64,000 bases of DNA from Streptomyces althioticus (lineage in GTDB: Bacteria > Actinomycetota > Actinomycetes > Streptomycetales > Streptomycetaceae), in contig BMSW01000010.1 in the NCBI GenBank assembly GCA_014649355.1, positions 1-64,000 on the forward strand, written 5' to 3'. Shown one piece after another: positions 7,433-19,417 of the stretch (position 1 is the first letter of the stretch; each line of letters begins with the position of its first letter). A model generated the notes under the pieces. The model was not told where the DNA came from. It did not search any database and saw nothing but the letters and a program-made list of their open reading frames with translations. Made by a program: the position numbers and the translations under genes.

Positions 7433-9331
7433 ATGCGCGACCTCGCTCTCGCTCCGCCGTCCGCCCCGCCCCTGACCGGCGGCCTCGCCGACAGCCTGTT
7501 CGCGAGGGCGGCCGAGAGCCCCACCATGCCGGTGCTGGCCCGCCGCACCGGGGCCTCCGCCCTCTGGGAGGAGGTCAGCGCCGTCGAGTTCCGCGACGAG
7601 GTCGTGGATCTGGCCAAGGGTCTGATCGCCTCCGGCATCTCGCCGGGCACCCGCGTCGCGATCATGGCGCGTACCCGCTACGAGTGGACCGTCCTGTGTC
7701 ACGCCCTGTGGACGGTGGGCGCCGAGGTCGTGCCGATCTACCCCACCTCGTCGCGGGAGCAGGTCGAGTGGATCCTGCGCGACGCCGGCTGTGTGGCCGT
7801 GCTGGTCGAGGACGAGCAGAGCGTGATGACCGTGGGCTCGGTGTGCGCCCAGCTGCCCCGGCTGCGGCACGTGTGGCAGCTCGACGCGGGCGCGCTGGAC
7901 CAGCTGGTGGCGCGCGGCGAGGCCATTCCGGCGGCGACGGTCGACTCGCTGCGGCGGATCGTGCTGCCGGACGCCACGGCCGTGGTGGCGTACACCTCCG
8001 GCACCTCGGGACACGCCATGGGCTGTGCCATCAGCCACCGCGGGCTCGCGTTCATCTGCGACACGCTGCTGGCGGGCTGGGGACATGTCGCGGCGCCGCC
8101 CGGCGAGCAGGGGTCCGTGCTGGCGTTCCTGCCGTTCTCGCACGTGTACGGGCTGATGATCCAGAGCCTGTGCATCCGCGGCGGCCTGCTGATGGGGCAC
8201 GAGCCGGACCTCGGCGCGGACGCGCTGTCCACGTCGCTGCGCTCGTTCCGGCCCACGTATCTGTACGCGGTGCCGTCCCTGCTGGAGAAGATCTACAAGA
8301 ACTTCCTGCGCGCCTCGCAGCTCTCGGGGCGCGGGGCGCTGTTCGAGCGGGCCGCGGGCACCGCGCGCGACTTCGCGGCGGCGACGGAGCGGCAGCGCCT
8401 CGGGCGCGGCTCGGGCCCCGGTCTCGACCTGCGCATGCAGCACGCCGTGTACGAGCGGACCGTGTACCGCAGGCTGCGGGCGACGCTCGGCGGCCGCGTG
8501 CTGCGGGCCACGTCCGGCGGCTCGCCGCTCTCCCGCGACCTGTCCCTCTTCTACGAGGGCATCGGCATCTACGTGCACGACGGCTACGGCCTCACCGAGA
8601 CCAGCGGCGGCGTCACCATGCAGCCGTACGGCCGGGAGAAGTCGGGGACGGTCGGGCAGCCGCTGCCGGGCACCGCGGTCACGGTGGCCGAGGACGGGGA
8701 GATCCTGGTGCGCGGGCCGTCGGTGTTCCAGGGGTACATCGGCGACCCGGCCGCCACCCGGGCCGCCCTGCGGAACGGCTGGCTGGCCACCGGCGACCTG
8801 GGCCGGCTGGACGGCGAGGGCTACCTCACGATCACCGGCCGCAAGAAGGACATCATCATCACCAGCAGCGGCAAGAGCGTCGCCCCGGCCGCCCTGGAAC
8901 AGCGGCTGCGGATGCACCCCCTCGTGCACCAGGCCGTGGTGGTGGGTGACAACCGGCCGTGCGTGGGCGCCCTGATCACGCTGGACCCGGACTTCCTTGC
9001 GGACTGGCGTGCGGCGCTGTCGCTGCAGGGCGACGCCCCGGCGCGCGAGGCGCGGGAGGAGAACGCGCTGCGGGAGGAGATCGGGCGGGCCGTCGCCGCG
9101 GCCAACAGCAGCGTGTCCCGCTCGGAGTCGATCCGGGTGTTCCGGGTGCTGCCGGAGCCGTTCGACGTGTCCAACGGCCTGCTGACGCCGTCGATGAAGC
9201 TGCGCCGGGACGAGATCGTGCGCCGCTACGCGCTGGAGATCGACGCGATGTACCAGTCCCGTACGCGCCCGGCGCGCCCCCCGGAGCCGGCCGACGCGTC
9301 GGTGTGGGACGAGGACAGCGTGTTCCGCTGA
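7433..9331 (+). CDS. AMP-dependent long-chain fatty acid-CoA ligase (FadD-type)
   Basis: This 632-residue adenylate-forming enzyme activates a carboxylate with ATP and transfers it to CoA. Visible motifs are A3 YTSGTSGHAMGCAISH (about residue 185), A5 GYGLTETSGG and A7/A8 TGDLGRLDGEGYLTITGRKK. The long insert (about residues 285-345) is typical of the FAA1/long-chain group. In A3 the usual PKG following TSGTTG reads AMG, so the conserved lysine is absent; this residue grips the ATP phosphates but is not always essential. ATG 7433 is preceded by GAGGAG. The gene is monocistronic, ending in a strong hairpin at 9345. Confidence 0.9.
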   Translation: MRDLALAPPSAPPLTGGLADSLFARAAESPTMPVLARRTGASALWEEVSAVEFRDEVVDLAKGLIASGISPGTRVAIMARTRYEWTVLCHALWTVGAEVVPIYPTSSREQVEWILRDAGCVAVLVEDEQSVMTVGSVCAQLPRLRHVWQLDAGALDQLVARGEAIPAATVDSLRRIVLPDATAVVAYTSGTSGHAMGCAISHRGLAFICDTLLAGWGHVAAPPGEQGSVLAFLPFSHVYGLMIQSLCIRGGLLMGHEPDLGADALSTSLRSFRPTYLYAVPSLLEKIYKNFLRASQLSGRGALFERAAGTARDFAAATERQRLGRGSGPGLDLRMQHAVYERTVYRRLRATLGGRVLRATSGGSPLSRDLSLFYEGIGIYVHDGYGLTETSGGVTMQPYGREKSGTVGQPLPGTAVTVAEDGEILVRGPSVFQGYIGDPAATRAALRNGWLATGDLGRLDGEGYLTITGRKKDIIITSSGKSVAPAALEQRLRMHPLVHQAVVVGDNRPCVGALITLDPDFLADWRAALSLQGDAPAREAREENALREEIGRAVAAANSSVSRSESIRVFRVLPEPFDVSNGLLTPSMKLRRDEIVRRYALEIDAMYQSRTRPARPPEPADASVWDEDSVFR

Positions 9332-9344
9332 TCATTCCGCGCCG

Positions 9345-9369
9345 GGTGCGGGGTTTGTCACCCCGCACC
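9345..9369 (+). terminator. Terminator hairpin after the acyl-CoA ligase
   Basis: GGTGCGGGGT and ACCCCGCACC pair perfectly over 10 bp around a TTGTC loop, 14 bp after the stop codon. There is no T-run. Confidence 0.7.
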
Positions 9370-9475
9370 GTCGGGCAGGCGGGCGCGTAGGCTCCGCCCG
9401 CACGGGAACCCACAGATCGGGGAACGCAACAGCAGCGACGACCGCCCCGGCAGCGACCGGGGCCTGGAAGGCGAC

Positions 9476-9910
9476 ATGGCACCCGAGTCGCGTAGGGACA
9501 GGACACTGGCCGGCGAGGAGATCACGAGCCGCATCGCCAGCTTCCCGGGGGAGCTGCACGATGTGACGGACGCACGTCTGGTCGCGGAGGGATTCCTCTT
9601 CGACCTGGCCCGTGCGTCGGCGCCGACGGCGCCGGAGCACTGGGACGACATACTCCTGGTGGTGACGGAACTGGCCGCGAACGCGGTGCAGTACGCCCCC
9701 GGACCGTTCGAGCTGCGGCTGCGCCGCACGTTCGACGGGGTGCACGTGGTGATGCACGACACGAACACCACCGAACCGGCCCCGCGCCCGTTCCACCCGC
9801 ACAGCGGCGGGGGCGGCATCGGGTGGCATCTGATCCACACGCTCTGCGACCAGGTGAGCGTCGTCACGCACGAGCAGGGGAAGGACATCCACGTCTTCCT
9901 GCCGTGGTGA
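9476..9910 (+). CDS. ATP-binding protein, RsbW/SpoIIAB-like HATPase
   Basis: This is a 144-residue single HATPase_c_2 domain, the fold of anti-sigma serine kinases. The N-box reads VTELAANAVQYA, and a degenerate G1 region (MHDTNTTEPAPR) is followed by the glycine-rich G2 GGGGIGWHLIHTL. Such short proteins bind STAS antagonists or sigma factors; many of the numerous Streptomyces copies have unknown partners. ATG 9476 follows GGAAGGCGAC. Its position just upstream of the PP2C/STAS cluster suggests a partner-switching role, but no partner gene is directly adjacent. It is convergent with the PRC-barrel gene 38 bp downstream. Confidence 0.82.
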   Translation: MAPESRRDRTLAGEEITSRIASFPGELHDVTDARLVAEGFLFDLARASAPTAPEHWDDILLVVTELAANAVQYAPGPFELRLRRTFDGVHVVMHDTNTTEPAPRPFHPHSGGGGIGWHLIHTLCDQVSVVTHEQGKDIHVFLPW

Positions 9911-9948
9911 GCGCCCCGGAGGCGCGGAGCCGCCGGGGCGCCTGCCCG

Positions 9949-10353
9949 TCAGGCGGGCCGCTCCTCGCGGGGCAGCTCGCTGTAGTAGAGGCCGACGGCA
10001 GTGAGATAGACGGCGTCCATGGTCTCGCTGTCGGTGCGGAAGCGCGGCGCGGCCTTCAGCTCGGCCCGGGTGCAGGACACCGTCAGTTTCCGCTCCGCGG
10101 CGTCGACGGAGGTGATCACCCCGACGGGGACCAGCAGGCTGCGGCCGAACACCCACACGCCGGTGTCCACGACGAGGTGCGGCATGCCGTGGTGGTCGGC
10201 CCGTCGGTCGACGTGGCCGGCGGTTCCGTCGCGCGCGACGACGGTGTAGCCCGTGAGGTCCGCGCCGCGGGCGTGGTCCAGGCCCGGCGCGTACGACCAG
10301 ATGCTGTCGGTGGGCACTGCTTCCGGCCTCCCCGAGGTACGACTGCTCCCCAT
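9949..10353 (-). CDS. PRC-barrel domain protein
   Basis: This 134-residue protein starts at the ATG at 10353 (MGSSRTSG), preceded by AGGGGGAGC. A PRC-barrel-like beta domain spans roughly residues 20-100, with YTVVARDGTAGHVD, LVVDTGVWVFGRSLLVPVG and VITSVDAAERKLTV matching the strand pattern of stress-induced PRC-barrel proteins. The C-terminal third is helical. In bacteria the domain is found in RimM and in cytosolic proteins of unknown role that are often stress induced. Two sigma-B-type promoter matches lie upstream on its strand (10437-10413 and 10518-10494), which fits membership of a general-stress regulon; that is inference. Confidence 0.8.
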   Translation of the reverse strand: MGSSRTSGRPEAVPTDSIWSYAPGLDHARGADLTGYTVVARDGTAGHVDRRADHHGMPHLVVDTGVWVFGRSLLVPVGVITSVDAAERKLTVSCTRAELKAAPRFRTDSETMDAVYLTAVGLYYSELPREERPA

Positions 10354-10412
10354 GAACTGCTCCCCCTTCACAGGAGCGGGGCCGGACACTCCGGCCCTCT
10401 CCACCCGAGCAG

Positions 10413-10437
10413 ATACCCGTCCGGCGGGCACACATTC
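10413..10437 (-). promoter_or_regulatory. Candidate sigma-B/sigma-H-type promoter for the PRC-barrel gene (proximal)
   Basis: Read on the minus strand, GAAT, 15 bases, GGGTAT match the Streptomyces sigma-B family consensus GNNT-N14-16-GGGTAY. The -10 lies 60 bases upstream of the ATG at 10353. The -35 consensus is loose, so a chance match is possible. Confidence 0.5.
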
Positions 10438-10493
10438 GAACGGCGCCCGTCGAATGCGGCCGGTCCGGCCGGACGGAGGTGAAATCGCATCAG

Positions 10494-10518
10494 GTACCCC
10501 GCTTCCGCGGGAACATGC
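10494..10518 (-). promoter_or_regulatory. Candidate sigma-B/sigma-H-type promoter for the PRC-barrel gene (distal)
   Basis: Minus strand GCAT, 15 bases, GGGTAC, a second match to GNNT-N14-16-GGGTAY, about 140 bases upstream of the PRC-barrel start. Confidence 0.35.
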
Positions 10519-10567
10519 ACGCCGGAGAACGTGATTCTCGACCGGTCCGGGAAGCCCGCCACCCGCT

Positions 10568-10597
10568 TTGTCGCGTGCCCGCGAGGTGGGTTAATCT
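10568..10597 (+). promoter_or_regulatory. Candidate vegetative promoter for the hybrid kinase operon
   Basis: TTGTCG (10568-10573), 18 bases, TAATCT (10592-10597). The region is locally AT-richer than its surroundings and lies about 75 bases before the kinase start. The 240-bp divergent gap otherwise holds the two candidate minus-strand promoters. Confidence 0.45.
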
Positions 10598-10672
10598 TCG
10601 GCGTATTTCTCGCCGCGCGACTCCGCTGATCTGCGGAAATGCGCACTGAATGGGGCCGGAACGAGGGTGCGC

Positions 10673-14673
<4,001 letters not shown>

Positions 14674-14677
<4 letters not shown>

Positions 14678-17097
14678 GCGTCCAGGAGGACCGGGAGCAC
14701 ATGGGCGAGCCGACGCCCGAGGAGATGGAGCTGCGGCGTCCCCCGGCCGGACCCGCCGGGGTGGCCACGGACTCCCCCGTCGGCCGGCTCGCGGCGACGG
14801 TGGACCGGCTGAGCCGTGAGGTACGGGCCGCCCAGGCGGAGGCCGAGGGGCGGGCGCTGATCGAGCTCGCCAAGGGCATCCTGGTGGAGCGCCTCGGGTG
14901 CGGTCCCGCGCAGGCGGCCCGGCAGCTCGCCGAGCTGACCGAGCAGGCGGGGACGACCCAGCTGGAGTTCGCCGTCGAGGTGATCAACCAGGCCGCCCGG
15001 GACCGGATGTCCGAGGTGACGCACGCCTTCCTGGCCGCCACCCGGGCGGCCGGCGAGGCGGAGGCGGACCCTGCGGCGGTCCGGCTGCGGGCGGCGGAGA
15101 GCGGGGCGCTGGCCGCCGACGACACCCAGGCGGTGGCCGAGTCGCTGCTGGAGCAGGCGCTGCGTCCGCTGGGCGCGGTGGCCGTGGCGATCTGGGCGGC
15201 CGGCGCGGACGGGTCGCTGACCCTGGCCGGCAGTGCGGGCTTCTCCCCCGCCGAGGCGGCGCGCTGGTACTACGTGCCGCCGGACGTGGCGACGGTCGCG
15301 CGGTGCGGTCTGGCCGAGCGCGAGGGGCTGTGGATCGAGTCGCTGGCCGAGCGGGGGCTGCCCAGCGTGGGCCGGCACCACCACCCGGACGGCGGCCGTG
15401 CGGCCGTGCCGGCCGGCACCGGCGGGCGGGTGTACGGCGTCCTGGAGATCGTCTGGCCCGTTCCGCTGCCCCCGCAGCGGCCGCAGATCGTGCGCCAGGT
15501 GGAGGCCCTGGCGGAGCTGTGCGCGCACACGCTGGAGACGTACACGCCGCCCGGCGGGCCCGCCCGTCCGCAGCGGGTGCTGCCGGACGCGGCCGAACTG
15601 ATGGACCTGGCCGACGGGCTGTACGACCCGGCCCTGGTGCTGGTGCCGCACCTGGACGAGTCGGGGAACCTGCTCGACTTCCGCATCCAGCACGTCAACA
15701 GCCGCTTCCTGGACCCGGCGGGCCGGCCGCGCGGCATGGTCGGCGGGGCTCTGCTGCTGGAGGCGTACCCGATGGCCGCCGGGGAGAGCGAGCTGTTCCA
15801 GCGGATCGAGCGGGTGTACGCCACGGGTGAGCCCTTCCGCGCCCGGCGCATGCATCTGACCGCGCTGGTGGACCAGGTGCCGTTGTCGGCGGTCGCGGAC
15901 ATCAGCGTCAGCCGGCACGGCGCGGGGATCCTCTTCATCTGGCGGATCGAGGACGAGACGGCGCGGCTGGCGAGCCTGTTGCAGCACGCGCAGCGGCTCG
16001 GCCGGATCGGCGGGTTCGAGGAGAACCTGCTGACCGGTGAGATCACCTGGAACGACCAGCTGTTCGACCTGTACGGGCGGCCGGAGACCAGTTCCCCGGT
16101 GCCGCTGGAGGACCTGCCGGCGCACGCCCACCCGGACGACGCGGTGGCCATCGGCCGTTTCCTGCGCACGCTGCTGCACCACCGGCGCCCGGCCTCGGCC
16201 GCGTTCCGGCTGCAGCGGCCGGACGGCGTGACCCGGCACATCCGGGTGGTCGCCGAGCCGGTGCTGGACACCGACGGGCGGCTGCTCACGGTACGGGGCG
16301 CCTACCAGGACATCTCGTCGCAGCACTGGACCGAGGTGGCGCTGGCGGCGACCCGTGACCAGCTTGCGCACACCGAGCAGCAGGCCAGCGAGCGGGACCG
16401 GCTGGCGCTGCAGCTCCAGCGGGCGATCATGCCGCCGACGCAGGCGCCGCTGCAGATGCCCGACCTGGACGTGGCCGTGCGCTACCGGCCGGCCGAGGCG
16501 GAGCAGCTGGTGGGCGGCGACTGGTACGACGCGGTGGTGCTGCCGTCGCGTCTGGTGCTGCTGTGCGTGGGTGACGTCGCCGGTCACGGCATCGAGGCGG
16601 CGACCAGCATGGTCGTGCTGCGCAACGCGCTGCGCGGGCTGGCCGTCACTGGCGCGGGCCCCGGGCAGCTGCTGTCGTGGCTGAACATGGTGACGCACCA
16701 TCTGACCGGCGGGGTCACGGCCACGGCGGTCTGCGGCCTGTACGACCCGGCCACCCGCACCCTGCGGTGGGCACGGGCGGGCCATCTGCCGCCGGTGCTG
16801 GTGCGCGGCGCCGAGGCGTCCCCGCTGCCCCCGGTGAGCGGTCTGCTGCTGGGCGCCCTCCCCGAGGCGCGCTACGAGGAGGGCGAGGTGCAGCTCGCCG
16901 CGGACGACAACCTGCTGATGTACACGGACGGGCTGATCGAACGCCGGGACCGCTCGGTGGAGGAGTCGCTCACGCACCTCCTCACCACCGCGGCCACGGT
17001 CCCGGGCACGCTCGACCAGCGGCTCGACCGCCTGCTCACGTACAGCCGGTCGGACACCGACGACGACACCTGCATCGTGGGAATCAGAGTGGGGTAG
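14674..17097 (+). CDS. ANTAR-GAF-PAS-PAS-PP2C (RsbU/SpoIIE-type) phosphatase
   Basis: This 807-residue multidomain protein has an ANTAR-like helical bundle at about residues 45-110 (LIELAKGILVERLG), a GAF-like region (145-295), PAS-type segments (about 300-420 and 430-545; HAHPDD and GAYQDIS) and a C-terminal PP2C domain from about 575. The PP2C shows GGDWYDAV, GDVAGHG, YTDGLIERRD and DDDTCI, the metal-binding acidic motifs of phosphatases that dephosphorylate STAS anti-anti-sigma factors. Its ATG overlaps the kinase stop by 4 bp. The gene just downstream encodes a STAS protein that is the natural substrate candidate. ANTAR normally binds RNA; its fusion to a phosphatase is frequent in Streptomyces but unexplained. 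Confidence 0.92.
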
Positions 17098-17128
17098 GTC
17101 ACCCCGACGGCCGATCGGGCGGGCGGAG

Positions 17129-17153
17129 GCATGAGGGGGCGATTCGGGGGTAC
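17129..17153 (+). promoter_or_regulatory. Candidate sigma-B/sigma-H-type promoter for the RsbV-like gene
   Basis: GCAT (17129-17132), 15 bases, GGGTAC (17148-17153) fits GNNT-N14-16-GGGTAY and lies 47 bases upstream of the GTG at 17200, in the only sizeable gap within this part of the cluster. Confidence 0.45.
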
Positions 17154-17199
17154 GCGCGGCTGCGCGACGAAGAGCTTGATCACCTTGTTGGAGGTACTC

Positions 17200-17592
17200 G
17201 TGCCCATTGCCCAGGACCCGTTGTCCGTCGAGGTGACACTTCCTCGTGAGGACGTGGCCCTCGTGACCGTCGAGGGCTACTTGGACGTCGACACCGCGAC
17301 CGAGTTCCAGCACCATCTGGCGAACCAGCTGCACCACGGCCGCCGGCACTTCCTGCTGGACCTGTCCGCGGTGCCGTTCATGGACTCGTCCGGCATGAAC
17401 ATCATCCTGCGCGTCTACCAGGAGGCGCGGGAGCTGCCGGGGAGCGTCCACATCATCTCGCCCACCCCCGCGGTGCGCCGGATCCTCGACCTGACGGGCG
17501 TCAGCATCACCGTGCCCGTGTCGGAGAGCGTCGACGAGGCGCTGGAGCGCGTCGACCGTCCCCAGGCGGCCCCGGCCGAGCCCGAGGTCTGA
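17200..17592 (+). CDS. STAS-domain anti-anti-sigma factor (RsbV/SpoIIAA-like)
   Basis: This 130-residue single STAS domain has the motif LSAVPFMDSSGMNIIL, with the phosphorylatable serine at Ser63 or Ser64. In the family the unphosphorylated form binds an RsbW-type anti-sigma kinase and frees the sigma factor; PP2C enzymes such as its upstream neighbour remove the phosphate. GTG 17200 follows TTGGAGGTACTC, better than the GTG/ATG candidates near 17131, whose extra residues are not STAS-like. A sigma-B-type promoter match just upstream would allow positive feedback. The Ala/Pro-rich tail after the domain is unremarkable. Confidence 0.9.
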   Translation: MPIAQDPLSVEVTLPREDVALVTVEGYLDVDTATEFQHHLANQLHHGRRHFLLDLSAVPFMDSSGMNIILRVYQEARELPGSVHIISPTPAVRRILDLTGVSITVPVSESVDEALERVDRPQAAPAEPEV

Positions 17593-17664
17593 GCGGGACC
17601 GCCCCGCCGCCCGGCCCCGTCACGGGTCCGGGCGCTTTGTCACGACGAGGAGGAGAACAGACAG

Positions 17665-18564
17665 GTGCCGGAGCACGAAGCGGACACGACCCACTCGACC
17701 CCCGCAAGAGAGGTCGGGGACTTCCTGCGGCGGCGACGGGAGCAGATAGCCCAGCGATGGGCGGACGAGCCCCTGTTCCGCACGGTGTTCACCGTGTCGC
17801 GCGACGAGGCGGTGGACGCGGGCCGGGTGATCGTGGACGCGCTGGCCCAGGTGGCCGACGCGCAGCGGATCGAGGACCCGGACGCCGCGGGGTTCACCGG
17901 GGTCCGCGAGCAGCTCGCCCGGATGGGGGCGGCCCGCTCCCGCGCGGGTCTGTCCACCACGCAGGTCTCCAGCGAGCTGGCCGCGCTGCTGCCGCCGGTG
18001 GAGAACCTCCTGGTGGCCGATCTGGAGCAGGAGGACTCCGAGCGGCGCCGGGAGTGCGCCATCGCGCTGAGCGTGCTGATGGGCACGCTGCGGCTGGTCA
18101 CCATGCAGACCGCGCTCAGCGAGAACCAGGCCCTGATCGACCGGCAGCGGCTGCAGCTGCTGGAGGTGGCGACACCGGTGATCAAGCTCTGGGACGGGAT
18201 CGTGGCGGTCCCGCTGATCGGGACGCTGGACAGCGCCCGCAGCCAGGTGGTGATGGAGACGCTGCTGGACGCGGTGGTCGACCAGCACGCCCGGTTCGCG
18301 ATCCTCGACATCACCGGTGTGCCGACGGTCGACTCGCTGGTCGCGCAGCACCTGATGAAGACGGTCGCCGCGGCCCGGCTGATGGGCGCCGAGTGCGTCG
18401 TCTCCGGCATCCGCCCGGCGATCGCGCAGACCATCGTCCACCTCGGCCTCGACCTCGGCACGGTCAAGACCCGCGCGAGCCTCGCCGACGCGCTCGGGTA
18501 CTGCCTGAACGAGCTGGGCGCGAACATCGTGAACGCCCCGGCCGAGGGTGCGGTCCGGCGGTGA
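17665..18564 (+). CDS. rsbR: RsbR-like stressosome protein (RsbRD N-domain plus STAS)
   Basis: In this 299-residue protein, a helical N-terminal domain (about 15-160; FLRRRREQIAQRWAD) precedes a STAS domain beginning VIKLWDGIVAVPLIGTLDS (about 171). The two regulatory phosphosites of RsbR correspond to Ser224 (VDSLVAQ, Thr in the Bacillus protein) and Thr256 (IAQTIVHLG). RsbR proteins co-assemble with RsbS and hold the kinase RsbT until stress. GTG 17665 follows GAGGAGGAGAA. Its TGA overlaps the GTG of the RsbS gene (GTGA), so synthesis is coupled. The N-domain is not a globin or PAS; the sensed signal is unknown. Confidence 0.92.
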   Translation: MPEHEADTTHSTPAREVGDFLRRRREQIAQRWADEPLFRTVFTVSRDEAVDAGRVIVDALAQVADAQRIEDPDAAGFTGVREQLARMGAARSRAGLSTTQVSSELAALLPPVENLLVADLEQEDSERRRECAIALSVLMGTLRLVTMQTALSENQALIDRQRLQLLEVATPVIKLWDGIVAVPLIGTLDSARSQVVMETLLDAVVDQHARFAILDITGVPTVDSLVAQHLMKTVAAARLMGAECVVSGIRPAIAQTIVHLGLDLGTVKTRASLADALGYCLNELGANIVNAPAEGAVRR

Positions 18565-18974
18565 GCGAACACTTCGCCCGCCCGGTCGCGGGCCATGTGC
18601 CGGTGCTGCGGCTCGGTGACGTGCTGCTGGTCACCCTGCAGGGGGACCTGCACGACGGTATGGCGTCCCAGCTCCAGCAGGACCTGGCCGAGACGATCGT
18701 GGCCAGCCGGGTCACCGGGGTGGTGATCGACATCTCCGGGGTGGAGATCGTCGACTCCTTCCTCGGCCGGGTGCTCGCCGAGACGGCGGCGCAGACCGAG
18801 CTGCTGGCCGCGCGGACCGTGGTGGCGGGCATGCGCCCCGCGGTCGCCATCACGCTGGTGGAGCTGGGCCTGACGTTCCCCGAGCTGCGTACGGCGCTGA
18901 ACACGGAGGCGGCTCTGGCGATGCTGGCGCAGCCCGTCGTGGCGAACCGGTCCGGCGGCGAGGGGAGACCGTGA
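18561..18974 (+). CDS. rsbS: RsbS-like STAS protein
   Basis: The 137-residue single STAS domain carries the RsbS signature VVIDISGVEIVDSFLGRV, placing the RsbT phosphorylation site at Ser66. In the Bacillus model unphosphorylated RsbS sequesters RsbT in the stressosome. The GTG at 18561 overlaps the RsbR stop and the TGA at 18972-18974 overlaps the ATG of the RsbT gene by one base, giving the canonical R-S-T order. Length is slightly above the Bacillus protein because of a C-terminal Ala-rich extension. Confidence 0.93.
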   Translation: MSEHFARPVAGHVPVLRLGDVLLVTLQGDLHDGMASQLQQDLAETIVASRVTGVVIDISGVEIVDSFLGRVLAETAAQTELLAARTVVAGMRPAVAITLVELGLTFPELRTALNTEAALAMLAQPVVANRSGGEGRP

Positions 18975-19417
18975 TGGACACCGCCGCGGACGTGGAGGCG
19001 CGGCTGCCCATCCGGTCGGACATGGACCTCGCGTGGGTGCGTCAGCACGTGCGGCAGGCCGCCACCCGGGTCGGCTTCGGTCTGGTGGACCAGACGAAGC
19101 TGGTGACGGCCGCCAGCGAGCTGGCCCGCAACACGCTGGTGCACGGCGGGGGCGGTGTGCTGGAGACGACGCGGGTCACCGCCGCCGACGGCACGGCCGG
19201 GCTGCGGCTGACCTTCTCCGACGAGGGCCCCGGGATCCCGGACCTCGAGCGGGCCCTCAGCGACGGCTACACCTCGGGCGACGGACTGGGCATGGGGCTG
19301 GGCGGGTCGCGGCGCCTGGTGCACGACTTCGAGGTGGACAGCACCCCGGGGGCGGGCACCACGGTGCGGGTGACCTCCTGGGTGTCCCGGCCGGTCCGGC
19401 CGCGCGGAGGTGGGTGA
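18974..19417 (+). CDS. rsbT: RsbT-like serine/threonine kinase (HATPase)
   Basis: The 147-residue HATPase has the N-box ASELARNTLVHGGGG, G1 DEGPGIPD and G2 GLGMGLGGSRRL, all intact, so ATP binding is expected. RsbT kinases phosphorylate RsbR and RsbS and, when released, activate RsbU-type phosphatases. A GTG at 18971 immediately precedes the ATG at 18974; the latter gives better spacing from GGGGAGA. Its TGA overlaps the next ATG by one base (TGATG). Position after RsbS makes the assignment firm. Confidence 0.93.
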   Translation: MDTAADVEARLPIRSDMDLAWVRQHVRQAATRVGFGLVDQTKLVTAASELARNTLVHGGGGVLETTRVTAADGTAGLRLTFSDEGPGIPDLERALSDGYTSGDGLGMGLGGSRRLVHDFEVDSTPGAGTTVRVTSWVSRPVRPRGGG

